Assembly: GCA_964462865.1 (NCBI GenBank)
Contig: CAYWZO010000015.1
Coordinates: 1-38,422, forward strand
Origin: Fen-1077 sp964462865
GTDB taxonomy: Bacteria > Chloroflexota > Dehalococcoidia > Dehalococcoidales > RBG-16-60-22
DNA: 38,422 bases
Direction of reading: 5' to 3'
Part shown: in pieces, positions 24,183 through 31,571 of the stretch
How positions within the stretch are numbered: the stretch's first letter is position 1
Layout of the letters: each line of letters opens with the position of its first letter
Notes under the pieces: model-generated
Database searches by the model: none
What the model was told of the DNA's origin: nothing
Seen by the model: the letters and a program-made list of their open reading frames with translations, nothing else
Made by a program: the position numbers and the translations under genes

Positions 24183-25469
24183 ATGAGTAAAAAAAGTCTA
24201 TCAACAGGTAAAACAATCCGCGAAGCCGCCCGGGAAATTGATGTTTACGCCGAGGCGGAGGTTCTGGTGGTGGGGGGTGGCCCGGCAGGGGTGACGGCGG
24301 CCATCGCCGCAGCCCGTGAAGGCGCCGACACCATCCTCGTCGAAAGGTACGGTCACCTGGGGGGCATGGCTACCGGCGGCCTGGTGCTGATGATTAACCA
24401 GTTCCCAGCGGGGCAGTGCCAGGAATGGCTTGCTAAGCTGGAAAAGGTTGGCGGGGCGCATGATTTATCCAAGACCCGGGAAACCAGTATGATGCGGCAC
24501 GCCATTATGGTCGATCCGGAACTGTTAAAGTGTATTCTAAATAATATGTGCCTCGAAGCAGGGGTAAAGCAGTTGCTCCATTCCTGGGGAACCCGCGCCA
24601 TTGTCGAGAATAACGAAGTCAGGGGCATTATCTTCGAGAGCAAGTCCGGGCGGCAGGCCGTGCTGGGGCAGGTAGTCGTTGATGCCACCGGTGACGGTGA
24701 TATTTTCGCTACCGCCGGGGCCGAGTACGATGCTTCTCTGGACAAAGGTTACCGCAGCTCGGCGCTGGCTATGGTTTTTCGCATCGGAGGTATCGACTTC
24801 GATAACTTCGCGGAATTCAGGCAGGTTAACCCGGAAAAATGGCAGCAAATGAGGGATGAAGTCGATGGTATCGCCGGATTTCACGTCGGGCCGGTACCAG
24901 CGCAGCGTAAAGACGTATTCTGGGTAAACAGCTTCATCAAAGACAAGAGCTCCATCAAGGTTGAAGATTTGACCTGGGTGGAGATTAACGTGAGAAAGGC
25001 CATGTTACCGGTTTTTGAATACTATAAGAAAAACCTGCCCGGGTTCGAAAACAGTTATATCTATGACAGCGCTTCGCAGACCGGCACGCGGGGCAGCCGT
25101 CGACTCGTCGGTGAATACGTGCTTACCGGTGAAGATGTGAAGGCACGCAAGAGCTTTGACGATATCGTCGGCGTGTTCCCGCAGGGCGTCCCGCTGGGCA
25201 TGACACCGGAAGGCATGCCGAAGAATGTTGGTCTGCCTTACCGCTGCCTGGTACCAGCCAGCCTGGACGGCCTGCTGGCAGCCGGCCGCAACTTCTCATC
25301 GGACCAGGCGGCTAACACCATGTTCAACGTCATTCCTCACTGTGTGGTCATGGGACAGGCGGCCGGTACGGCGGCGGCCCTGGCGGTAAAGGATAAAGTC
25401 AAACCGAGAAAAGTGGACTACAGCAAGCTGCGGGGAAGCCTCAAGGCGCAGGGCGTGGCTTTACCTTAA
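24183..25469 (+). CDS. FAD-dependent oxidoreductase (FAD_oxidored family) 2
   Basis: A 428-residue flavoprotein from the ATG at 24183, seven bases after a GGAGG site; an upstream TTG overlaps that site and is rejected. The FAD motif GGGPAG follows the strand EVLVVGG, then LVERYGHLGGMATGG. It carries the same ASQTGTRGSRRLVGEYV block and C-terminal GQAAGTAAALAV as the protein at 18710. The two are paralogues that flank transport cassette 2, and may act on successive or alternative intermediates. It precedes the CoA-transferase gene. Confidence 0.88.
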   Translation: MSKKSLSTGKTIREAAREIDVYAEAEVLVVGGGPAGVTAAIAAAREGADTILVERYGHLGGMATGGLVLMINQFPAGQCQEWLAKLEKVGGAHDLSKTRETSMMRHAIMVDPELLKCILNNMCLEAGVKQLLHSWGTRAIVENNEVRGIIFESKSGRQAVLGQVVVDATGDGDIFATAGAEYDASLDKGYRSSALAMVFRIGGIDFDNFAEFRQVNPEKWQQMRDEVDGIAGFHVGPVPAQRKDVFWVNSFIKDKSSIKVEDLTWVEINVRKAMLPVFEYYKKNLPGFENSYIYDSASQTGTRGSRRLVGEYVLTGEDVKARKSFDDIVGVFPQGVPLGMTPEGMPKNVGLPYRCLVPASLDGLLAAGRNFSSDQAANTMFNVIPHCVVMGQAAGTAAALAVKDKVKPRKVDYSKLRGSLKAQGVALP

Positions 25470-25611
25470 TGCAGTCTGGAAAAAGGTGTTATCCGGGAAC
25501 CGGCAGTGACAGTAAATTGACCTGCCCGGAGCATACCACTATAATTATTAAAGGCAGACCGCAATCTGTCCCGGCCCGCCATCGGGTTAGATTTTCAATA
25601 GCAAGGTAAAG

Positions 25612-26826
25612 ATGAAAAAAGGACCGCTTGTCGGTATTACCGTCCTGGACTGGACACAGTGGCAGATGGGGCCGGTGGCCACGGCGATGCTGGCTGACCT
25701 TGGCGCGGAGGTTATCCACATCGAGCACTATATTAATGGCGACCCCGGCCGCGGCCTGACGACGAGTGAGTTTTCCGACCTCCCCCACGGCAAACACAGC
25801 TACTTCGAGGTGAATAACCGTGGCAAGAAAAGCATCACCATCAATATGCAGAATCCGGCGGGGCGGGAAGTAATTTACCGCCTGGTCAAGAAGGCGGACG
25901 TCTTTGTGCATAATTTCCGGCCGGGCATCGCGGAAAAACTCAAGATGGATTACGGGACTTTAAGCGAGCTCAATCCTAAGCTGATATACGCCGCGGCTTC
26001 CGGGTTCGGAGAGAAAGGACCCGATGCCGGCGAGGGCGCCATGGACATGGTCGGTATGGCCCGGGCCGGCGCCGGCACGCTCCTGGGAAACGATGAAAAT
26101 CCCACGCTACCACATTACGGCGGCCTGGCCGACCAGATAGGGGCGGTCTTTACTGCCTACGGTATCATGGCGGCGCTGGTGGCCCGCGAACGGCAGGGCA
26201 TCGGGCAGAAGGTAGACACTTCGCTGCTGGGTAGCCTGATAGCCTGGCAGGGGCTGATGCTGGGCAAGGGTTTTTACCTCAACAAGCCGACCGTCCAGCA
26301 AAAGAGGACCTGCGCCAAAAATGCCCTCTGGAATTACTACAGATGTAAGGACGGTAAATGGATAGTCTTTGCCATGCTCCAGTCGCAGCGGCACTGGCCG
26401 GTCGTCTGCAAGGCCCTGGGGCTGGAAAATCTGGAGAACGATGCCCGGTTCAAGGATGCCGTCATACGCGAAAAAAACTGCGAGGAGTTAATTAAAGAGT
26501 TTGACCGGGCTTTCCTGGCCCGGACGTCTGAAGAGTGGGAAAACATTTTCAGACAGGGGTTGGATATTATCTATACACGGGTACGCAGCATGAACGACCT
26601 CGCCAATGACCCCCAGGTCATCGCCAATAACTATATTATGGACTATAACCACAATGTCCTCGGGCCGGTTAAAGTGGTGGGCCTGCCGTTAGGCTTGAGC
26701 CGGACGCCCGGTGAGGTCGTTGCCGAGGCGCCCGAATTCGGTCAGCATACCGAGGAAGTCCTTATCGAGCTGGGTGGCTATACCTGGGACGAGATAAACA
26801 GTCTCCGCGAACAACAGGCTATTTAA
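25612..26826 (+). CDS. Family III CoA-transferase (CaiB/BaiF-type)
   Basis: A 404-residue CoA-transferase that moves CoA from a donor thioester to an organic acid. The N-terminal MKKGPLVGITVLDWTQWQMGP block, HNFRPGIAEKL and the GGLADQIGAV region are family hallmarks. The catalytic Asp is most likely Asp145 in GAMDMVG, equivalent to the Asp that forms the anhydride in formyl-CoA transferase. Length is normal. Relatives activate carnitine, benzylsuccinate, bile acids and 2-hydroxy acids. It lies directly before genes for a 2-hydroxyacyl-CoA dehydratase/benzoyl-CoA reductase-type complex, so it probably makes the CoA thioester used there. The exact acid is not evident. Confidence 0.9.
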   Translation: MKKGPLVGITVLDWTQWQMGPVATAMLADLGAEVIHIEHYINGDPGRGLTTSEFSDLPHGKHSYFEVNNRGKKSITINMQNPAGREVIYRLVKKADVFVHNFRPGIAEKLKMDYGTLSELNPKLIYAAASGFGEKGPDAGEGAMDMVGMARAGAGTLLGNDENPTLPHYGGLADQIGAVFTAYGIMAALVARERQGIGQKVDTSLLGSLIAWQGLMLGKGFYLNKPTVQQKRTCAKNALWNYYRCKDGKWIVFAMLQSQRHWPVVCKALGLENLENDARFKDAVIREKNCEELIKEFDRAFLARTSEEWENIFRQGLDIIYTRVRSMNDLANDPQVIANNYIMDYNHNVLGPVKVVGLPLGLSRTPGEVVAEAPEFGQHTEEVLIELGGYTWDEINSLREQQAI

Positions 26827-26881
26827 CTGTCCGCTGCCTCGTTTCATATAGACAGGCTGTGTACAGCAAAGAGGTGATTTT

Positions 26882-28258
26882 TTGACACCAGCCGAGCAGA
26901 CCAAAATCAAGCCGATTAACCGGCTGAAGTCCATGTACGCCCTCCGCGCCGAAGTTGATAAGATGTACGAGGCGGGAGAGCAGGCCAGCACGGCAGGTAA
27001 ACCCGTGGCCTGGGTCATGCTGGGGCAGTGGGCCGAGCCGATACTCACCGCCATGGACGTGATATCGATTTACCCCGAAAACTACGGTAGTGTTTGCGCC
27101 GCCGCGGGCAAGGCCGGGCCGTTCCTGGAGACGTCCGACGCCGAGGGTTTCCCCTCCCACGTCTGCGGCTATGCCAGGAACTGCTTCGGCTATTCAGCCA
27201 AAATGCAGGAACTCGGGGGAATCGTCCCACCTTCGGCGCCGATGGGCGGCATGCCCGTGCCGAATTTACTGGTCGCCTCGTCGGAAATCTGCGATGCCCG
27301 CTTCAAATGGTTCCAGGCCCTGGGGCGGTACTTCAACGCCCCGCTCTGGACGGTGGAGAGCCCGTATCCCAGCCTGAAGGAGAGCCTTGAAGAAGGCACC
27401 GACGAGCGCTGCATCCGGTTTCTGGTCAGGCAGCTGGAGGAGTTCGTTGGTTTCCTGGAGGAGCTTTTCGGGCGGAAAATGGACCGGGACAAACTGGATG
27501 AAATCACCGCGGGGATGATTGGCATCAACCGCCTGCGGTGGGAAATCAACCGCCTGCGGGAAGCGCGCCCCGGACCGATGCATTCCCGGGACCTCTGGAG
27601 CACCATCACCGCGGCCTTTTTCCGCGGCTCGGAGTCGAAAGCGGTGCTGGACGGATTTCAGAAAATGCTGGCGGAAGTCAAGCAGCGGGTGGCCGATGGC
27701 GTGTCCGCTCTGAATGTAGACGAGAAATACCGGTTGTCCTTTGACGGCCTGCCGCCGTGGCACAGCCTGAATATCTTCGATAAACTGGCGGAAAGAGGAT
27801 GGAATTTCGTTATCGAAAGCAATTACCGCCCCTATACTCCGATAAACACCGACCTGTCCCGCTACAGCGACCCCCTGGAAAGGTACGTCAGGGGGCGTTT
27901 CCAGAGCACTGATAACACGCTGGCGGTAGAATATACGCCCGAGGAAGCGGCAGCTATCCGCGATGAAATCAGGCGTACCGGCAGCTCGGCGCTGCTGGCC
28001 GTCAAGCACATCCGCGACTGCCGGTGTGATGGCATGGTCATCCACATCCTGCTTTCCTGCCGCTCGGCATCGCTCAATTTATGTGCGATGCAGCAGAAGG
28101 CCATGGATTTACTCAAAGTTCCGGCGCTGGTGATGGAAGGCGATATAGTGAACGCCAGTCTCTTCGACCCCGCCGACGTATTGAAAAAGGCCGAAGCGTT
28201 CGAAGAAACGATGGACTATTATAAGCAGGTCAGGCTTGAGGCGGGCCTGGCCGGGTAA
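26882..28258 (+). CDS. 2-hydroxyacyl-CoA dehydratase / class I benzoyl-CoA reductase-type subunit (BzdO/BcrB-like)
   Basis: A 458-residue Fe-S subunit starting at a TTG with an AGAGGTG site upstream. Cluster-ligand candidates are Cys72 (GSVC), Cys95 (SHVCGYARN), Cys101 and Cys137 (SSEICDARFK). The order and spacing fit the D-subunit family of HgdA/HgdB and of class I benzoyl-CoA reductases; the length matches BzdO/BcrB (about 430-450). The low-potential electron reaches this cluster from the ATPase partner and is used to dehydrate a 2-hydroxyacyl-CoA or to reduce an aromatic ring. It is followed by a 389-residue sister subunit and two ATPase genes. The substrate choice is an inference. Confidence 0.85.
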   Translation: MTPAEQTKIKPINRLKSMYALRAEVDKMYEAGEQASTAGKPVAWVMLGQWAEPILTAMDVISIYPENYGSVCAAAGKAGPFLETSDAEGFPSHVCGYARNCFGYSAKMQELGGIVPPSAPMGGMPVPNLLVASSEICDARFKWFQALGRYFNAPLWTVESPYPSLKESLEEGTDERCIRFLVRQLEEFVGFLEELFGRKMDRDKLDEITAGMIGINRLRWEINRLREARPGPMHSRDLWSTITAAFFRGSESKAVLDGFQKMLAEVKQRVADGVSALNVDEKYRLSFDGLPPWHSLNIFDKLAERGWNFVIESNYRPYTPINTDLSRYSDPLERYVRGRFQSTDNTLAVEYTPEEAAAIRDEIRRTGSSALLAVKHIRDCRCDGMVIHILLSCRSASLNLCAMQQKAMDLLKVPALVMEGDIVNASLFDPADVLKKAEAFEETMDYYKQVRLEAGLAG

Positions 28259-28292
28259 CCCGGCTCTAATTTGTTCATGAGGATTTTTCAAG

Positions 28293-29462
28293 GTGACAGC
28301 AGGTACGCTTACGGGGCTCGCTAAGGCCGACGCTATTTATCAGGACGGGACTCAAAGAGTCCTGGAACTCCAGCGGGATGGTAAAAAAATCTTCGGCTAC
28401 CTGTGCATTTATCCCATCCTGGAAATGCTGACCGCCTTCGATATCGTCCCTTTCCGGCTCTTCGGCGATATCAGCGAACCGATAACCAGGGCCAATAACT
28501 ACCTGCCCACGGTGGTCTGCCCCTTCCTGCGTAGTTACCTTGACCTGGGGTTGAAGGGTAAATATAGCTTTCTGGACGGCATCATTACCAGCCACGTCTG
28601 CGATGTGGGCGCCGGTGTACCGGCCATCTGGAACTATGCCATCAGTACGCCTTATACCTATCACATCGATACGCCGCACACCCTGCGGGAAAGCGCCCAG
28701 GAATTCCACCGCCAGCTAATGGACTCTCTCCAGGCATCCCTGGAAGAATATACCGGACGCAAACTGGACCCGGCCAGACTGGTTGAAGCTATCGAGCGGC
28801 ATAACGAGCAGCGGGCGCTGGTCAGGGAAATGTATGAGTTGAAAAAGCCGGAACCGCCGCTCGTTTCCGGCGCGGAGACTATCCGGGTGATTAAGGCGGT
28901 GCAGAGCCTGCCGGTTGAAGAAGGCAACACGCTGCTCCGGGAGGTCATTGCTGAAGCGAAAGGACGCCGTGACGGCCCGGTGAAGAAGACCAGCCGGCTG
29001 ATGATATGGGGCAGTATCCTGGACAATACCAGCCTGGTGGAGATGATTGAAAGCCTGGACGCCAATGTGGTGATGGACGATACCTGCGTGGGCAGCCGGC
29101 CTTTCTTTAATGATGTGAAGCTCACGGCCAATCCCCTGGATGGGCTGGCCAGCCATTATCTGAACCATATCAAATGTCCCCGTACCTTTCAGGCGGACTA
29201 CTATGCGCAACAGAGAGACCATGTCAGTGACCTTAAAAGGCGCTACGGCTATCTGGGTGATTACGCCCGCGACTGGCGTGTGGACGGGGTCATCATGGAG
29301 GCGTTAAAATACTGCGATACCCACGGCTTTGAAGTGCCTTCTCTTAAAGACTATTTCAATGAAATAGGGCTGCCGGCCATCTACCTGGAGCACGATTATA
29401 CACTGGGTATCATGTCCCAGTTGAAGACCAGGGTGCAGGGGTTTCTGGAGATTATCGCCTGA
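28293..29462 (+). CDS. 2-hydroxyacyl-CoA dehydratase / class I benzoyl-CoA reductase-type subunit (BzdN/BcrC-like)
   Basis: A 389-residue partner subunit starting at a GTG with GAGG upstream. Candidate cluster or active-site cysteines are Cys38, Cys76 (TVVCPFLRS) and Cys103 (SHVCDVG). The C-terminal half has RLMIWGSILDNTSLVEMIE, VVMDDTCVGSR and finally EHDYTLGIMSQLKTRVQGFLE. These resemble the BzdN/BcrC side of the family (DD-x-C-x-GSR, E-x-x-Y-x(8)-LxTR) more than the HgdB side. Together with the preceding gene it should form the catalytic heterodimer. The start lies 34 bases after the stop of that gene. Benzoyl-CoA is only one possible substrate. Confidence 0.84.
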   Translation: MTAGTLTGLAKADAIYQDGTQRVLELQRDGKKIFGYLCIYPILEMLTAFDIVPFRLFGDISEPITRANNYLPTVVCPFLRSYLDLGLKGKYSFLDGIITSHVCDVGAGVPAIWNYAISTPYTYHIDTPHTLRESAQEFHRQLMDSLQASLEEYTGRKLDPARLVEAIERHNEQRALVREMYELKKPEPPLVSGAETIRVIKAVQSLPVEEGNTLLREVIAEAKGRRDGPVKKTSRLMIWGSILDNTSLVEMIESLDANVVMDDTCVGSRPFFNDVKLTANPLDGLASHYLNHIKCPRTFQADYYAQQRDHVSDLKRRYGYLGDYARDWRVDGVIMEALKYCDTHGFEVPSLKDYFNEIGLPAIYLEHDYTLGIMSQLKTRVQGFLEIIA

Positions 29463-29510
29463 CCTTCTCCGGCTGCTATAATACATCCGGTATGAAGATA
29501 AAGGGAGGGG

Positions 29511-30362
29511 GTGTTTGCTATTTTCTTTGCCGGTATTGACCTTGGTTCCACCATGACCAAGATAGTGCTGATTGATGAAGAAGAGCAGCTGGTGGCCGCC
29601 ACTGTGAAGCACACCGGAGCGGAGCACCGCCGGCTGGCCAGCCAGGTCATGCGGGAAGCCATGAAGACGGCCGGTCTTGATATCGAGGAGATAAATTACA
29701 TCGTGGCCACCGGCTACGGCCGGATTAATGTCCCCTTCGCCGACCGCCAGCTTACCGAGCTTACCTGCCATGCGCGGGGCGTCTTTAAAAATTTTCCGGC
29801 CGTCAGGCTGGCTATCGATATCGGCGGGCAGGACTCCAAGGTCCTGCAGATAGCTAACGGCAAGCTGCTCGACTTCGTGATGAATGACAAATGCGCCGCC
29901 GGCACAGGCCGGTTCCTGGAAATCCTGGCCGGTACGCTGGGCCTCAAGGTGGAAGAACTCGGGCCGCTTTCCCTCACCGCGAAGAAGAAAGTGCCCATTA
30001 CCAGCCCGTGTACCGTCTTTATCCAGCAGGAGGTTGCCATCCACATGAGTAATGGCGTCCCTATCGAAGATATCGTGGCTGGTCTTCATGATATCATCGC
30101 CGTTAAGGTTTCCCAGATGGTGAAGAGACTGAAGCTGGCGCCCGACGTGGTATTTACCGGCGGCGTAGCCAAAAACGTCGGCGTGGTGCGGGCACTGGAA
30201 GAGAACCTTGGGTGTAAATTACTGGTGCCGGATGAGCCGCTCTTGAGCGGGGCCCTGGGAGCCGCCCTGCTGGCGAAAGAAATCGTCCTGAAAGCCAGGG
30301 CGGCCGGCCAGCCAGTAAAAACCAGCGAACGGCGCCTTGAGGACGGTAAATTATATACTTAG
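29511..30362 (+). CDS. BadF/HgdC-type ATPase activator 1 (BzdQ-like)
   Basis: A 283-residue ASKHA-fold ATPase that drives one electron to the catalytic dimer at the cost of ATP. The nucleotide motif GIDLGSTMTK is at 8-17 and DIGGQDSK at 103-110. The two cysteines that hold the bridging 4Fe-4S cluster of the homodimer or heterodimer are Cys128 (DKCAAGTGRF) and Cys167 (SPCTVF). The GTG start follows a GGGAGGGG site very closely. It directly follows the two catalytic subunits and precedes a second, different ATPase, an arrangement found in class I benzoyl-CoA reductases rather than in simple dehydratases. Confidence 0.88.
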   Translation: MFAIFFAGIDLGSTMTKIVLIDEEEQLVAATVKHTGAEHRRLASQVMREAMKTAGLDIEEINYIVATGYGRINVPFADRQLTELTCHARGVFKNFPAVRLAIDIGGQDSKVLQIANGKLLDFVMNDKCAAGTGRFLEILAGTLGLKVEELGPLSLTAKKKVPITSPCTVFIQQEVAIHMSNGVPIEDIVAGLHDIIAVKVSQMVKRLKLAPDVVFTGGVAKNVGVVRALEENLGCKLLVPDEPLLSGALGAALLAKEIVLKARAAGQPVKTSERRLEDGKLYT

Positions 30363-30371
30363 GCTATTAAT

Positions 30372-31160
30372 ATGCCATACTACATGGGGATTGACATCGG
30401 CACCGGTACCAGCAAAGGCGTCATCATCCGGGACGCCAGCCTGGAAGCTTATCATTCGCTGCCATCGGGTATTAATTATAAAGCGGCCGCCGATAAACTG
30501 GCCGCGGCGTTGCTGGAAAAAGCCGGGATTACCATGGACGATATCCGGTATACGGTGTCCACCGGCTACGGCGCCGGTAGCGTTGGGTACAGCCGCCAGA
30601 ATGCCAACGATATACGCTGTTGCGCCCGCGGAGTTTACAACCTGTGTCCTGATGCCAGAACCGTTATCGATATAGAGGGGCAGACCACGCAGGTCCTCCG
30701 GCTTGGGCCGCAGGGCCAGATAGCTAACTTCGTCACCAGTGAAAAGTGCGCCAGCGGCAGCGGTCGCTTCCTGGACATCATCGCCAATGTGTTGCAGATT
30801 CCTCTGGAGGAAATCGGCCCGCGCTCTCTCAAATCCAGAAACCCGGTCACCTTCACCACCGCCTGTGCTGTCTTCGGCGAGTCGGAGGCGGTCTCCCGGG
30901 TGGCGGAAGGGGTGCCGGCCGAGGACATCCTGGCCGGAGTGCACCGGGCCATGGCCGACAAGATAGCCACGATGATGGAAAGGGTCGGCATCGAGGAGCG
31001 CTGCGCCTTCTGCGGCGGCGGCGGCCTTAATATCGGGCTGGTCAAAGCCTTGGAAGCGGTGCTGAAAGTTAGGTTATTGGTGCCGCCGCAGCCTCATCTG
31101 GTAACCGCGCTCGGGGCGGCCCTGCTGGCCGGGGAAGCCAGCCATTCTATCGTGTCATAA
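30372..31160 (+). CDS. BadF/HgdC-type ATPase activator 2 (BzdP-like)
   Basis: A 262-residue second ATPase. GIDIGTGTSKG is at 6-16, and cluster cysteines are Cys126 (EKCASGSGRF) and Cys165 (TTACAVFGESEA). The segment DIRCCARGVYNL and the CAVFGESEAVSR block resemble BzdP/BadF-type subunits. One oddity is DIEGQTTQ at 100-107 where DIGGQ is expected. It starts 9 bases after the previous gene. The last residues (GEASHSIVS) run into the remnant of a hydrolase gene on the other strand, so the natural C-terminus may have been changed by a deletion. It probably pairs with the first ATPase as a heterodimer. Confidence 0.86.
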   Translation: MPYYMGIDIGTGTSKGVIIRDASLEAYHSLPSGINYKAAADKLAAALLEKAGITMDDIRYTVSTGYGAGSVGYSRQNANDIRCCARGVYNLCPDARTVIDIEGQTTQVLRLGPQGQIANFVTSEKCASGSGRFLDIIANVLQIPLEEIGPRSLKSRNPVTFTTACAVFGESEAVSRVAEGVPAEDILAGVHRAMADKIATMMERVGIEERCAFCGGGGLNIGLVKALEAVLKVRLLVPPQPHLVTALGAALLAGEASHSIVS

Positions 31161-31447
31161 CCGTCATCGGCCTCGGCCCGCCGCGCGTAGAACTCGCCTT
31201 CGGAGGAGCCGGTACCGCGCAGGTCCTGGAATACCACGGCGTAGCCGGCGCGGACATACTTCTGGGGATTCATGTAACCGCTCAGAACGTTGCTGGTGGT
31301 TTCGCTCTTGTTGTAGGGTAAACGGGCCAGGATAGCCGGGTGTTTTTCAGAGTCATCGGGACGATAGATATCGGCATACAGGATGATACCGTCTCTCATT
31401 TTAGCAGGGACATTGATATCCAGCTTGATGGATTCCTGCGACAACAA
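31094..31447 (-). pseudogene. Truncated CocE/NonD-type (X-Pro dipeptidyl-peptidase S15-like) hydrolase
   Basis: Only the first 100 or so residues of a CocE-type alpha/beta hydrolase are present: KMRDGIILYADIYRPD, LARLPYNKSET, YAVVFQDLRGTGSSEGEF and DGYDTIEWLAS. The catalytic Ser, Asp and His blocks that should follow are missing; intact relatives are about 550-650 residues. Family resemblance stops near 31133-31150, where the frame enters the antisense of the ATPase gene, and a stop follows. The start is TTG with GGAGATG upstream. It looks like the remnant of a gene cut by a deletion or recombination that joined it to the ATPase gene. Confidence 0.7.
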
Positions 31448-31528
31448 CTGCGTTCATCTCCATGGAAGACGCTTCAGTCACAGACAATAGTACGGTTATT
31501 GTTTGCCAGTAACTCTGCCGAGAAGGAG

Positions 31529-31563
31529 AGCAGGGGTTAGCCGCAACTCGACCGACCCCTGCT
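31529..31563 (-). promoter_or_regulatory. 9-bp perfect hairpin after solute-binding protein gene 3
   Basis: AGCAGGGGT (31529-31537) pairs with ACCCCTGCT (31555-31563) around a 17-base loop, starting 8 bases after the binding-protein stop on the minus strand. There is no U-tract on that strand. Confidence 0.6.
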
Positions 31564-31571
31564 TTATCTAT

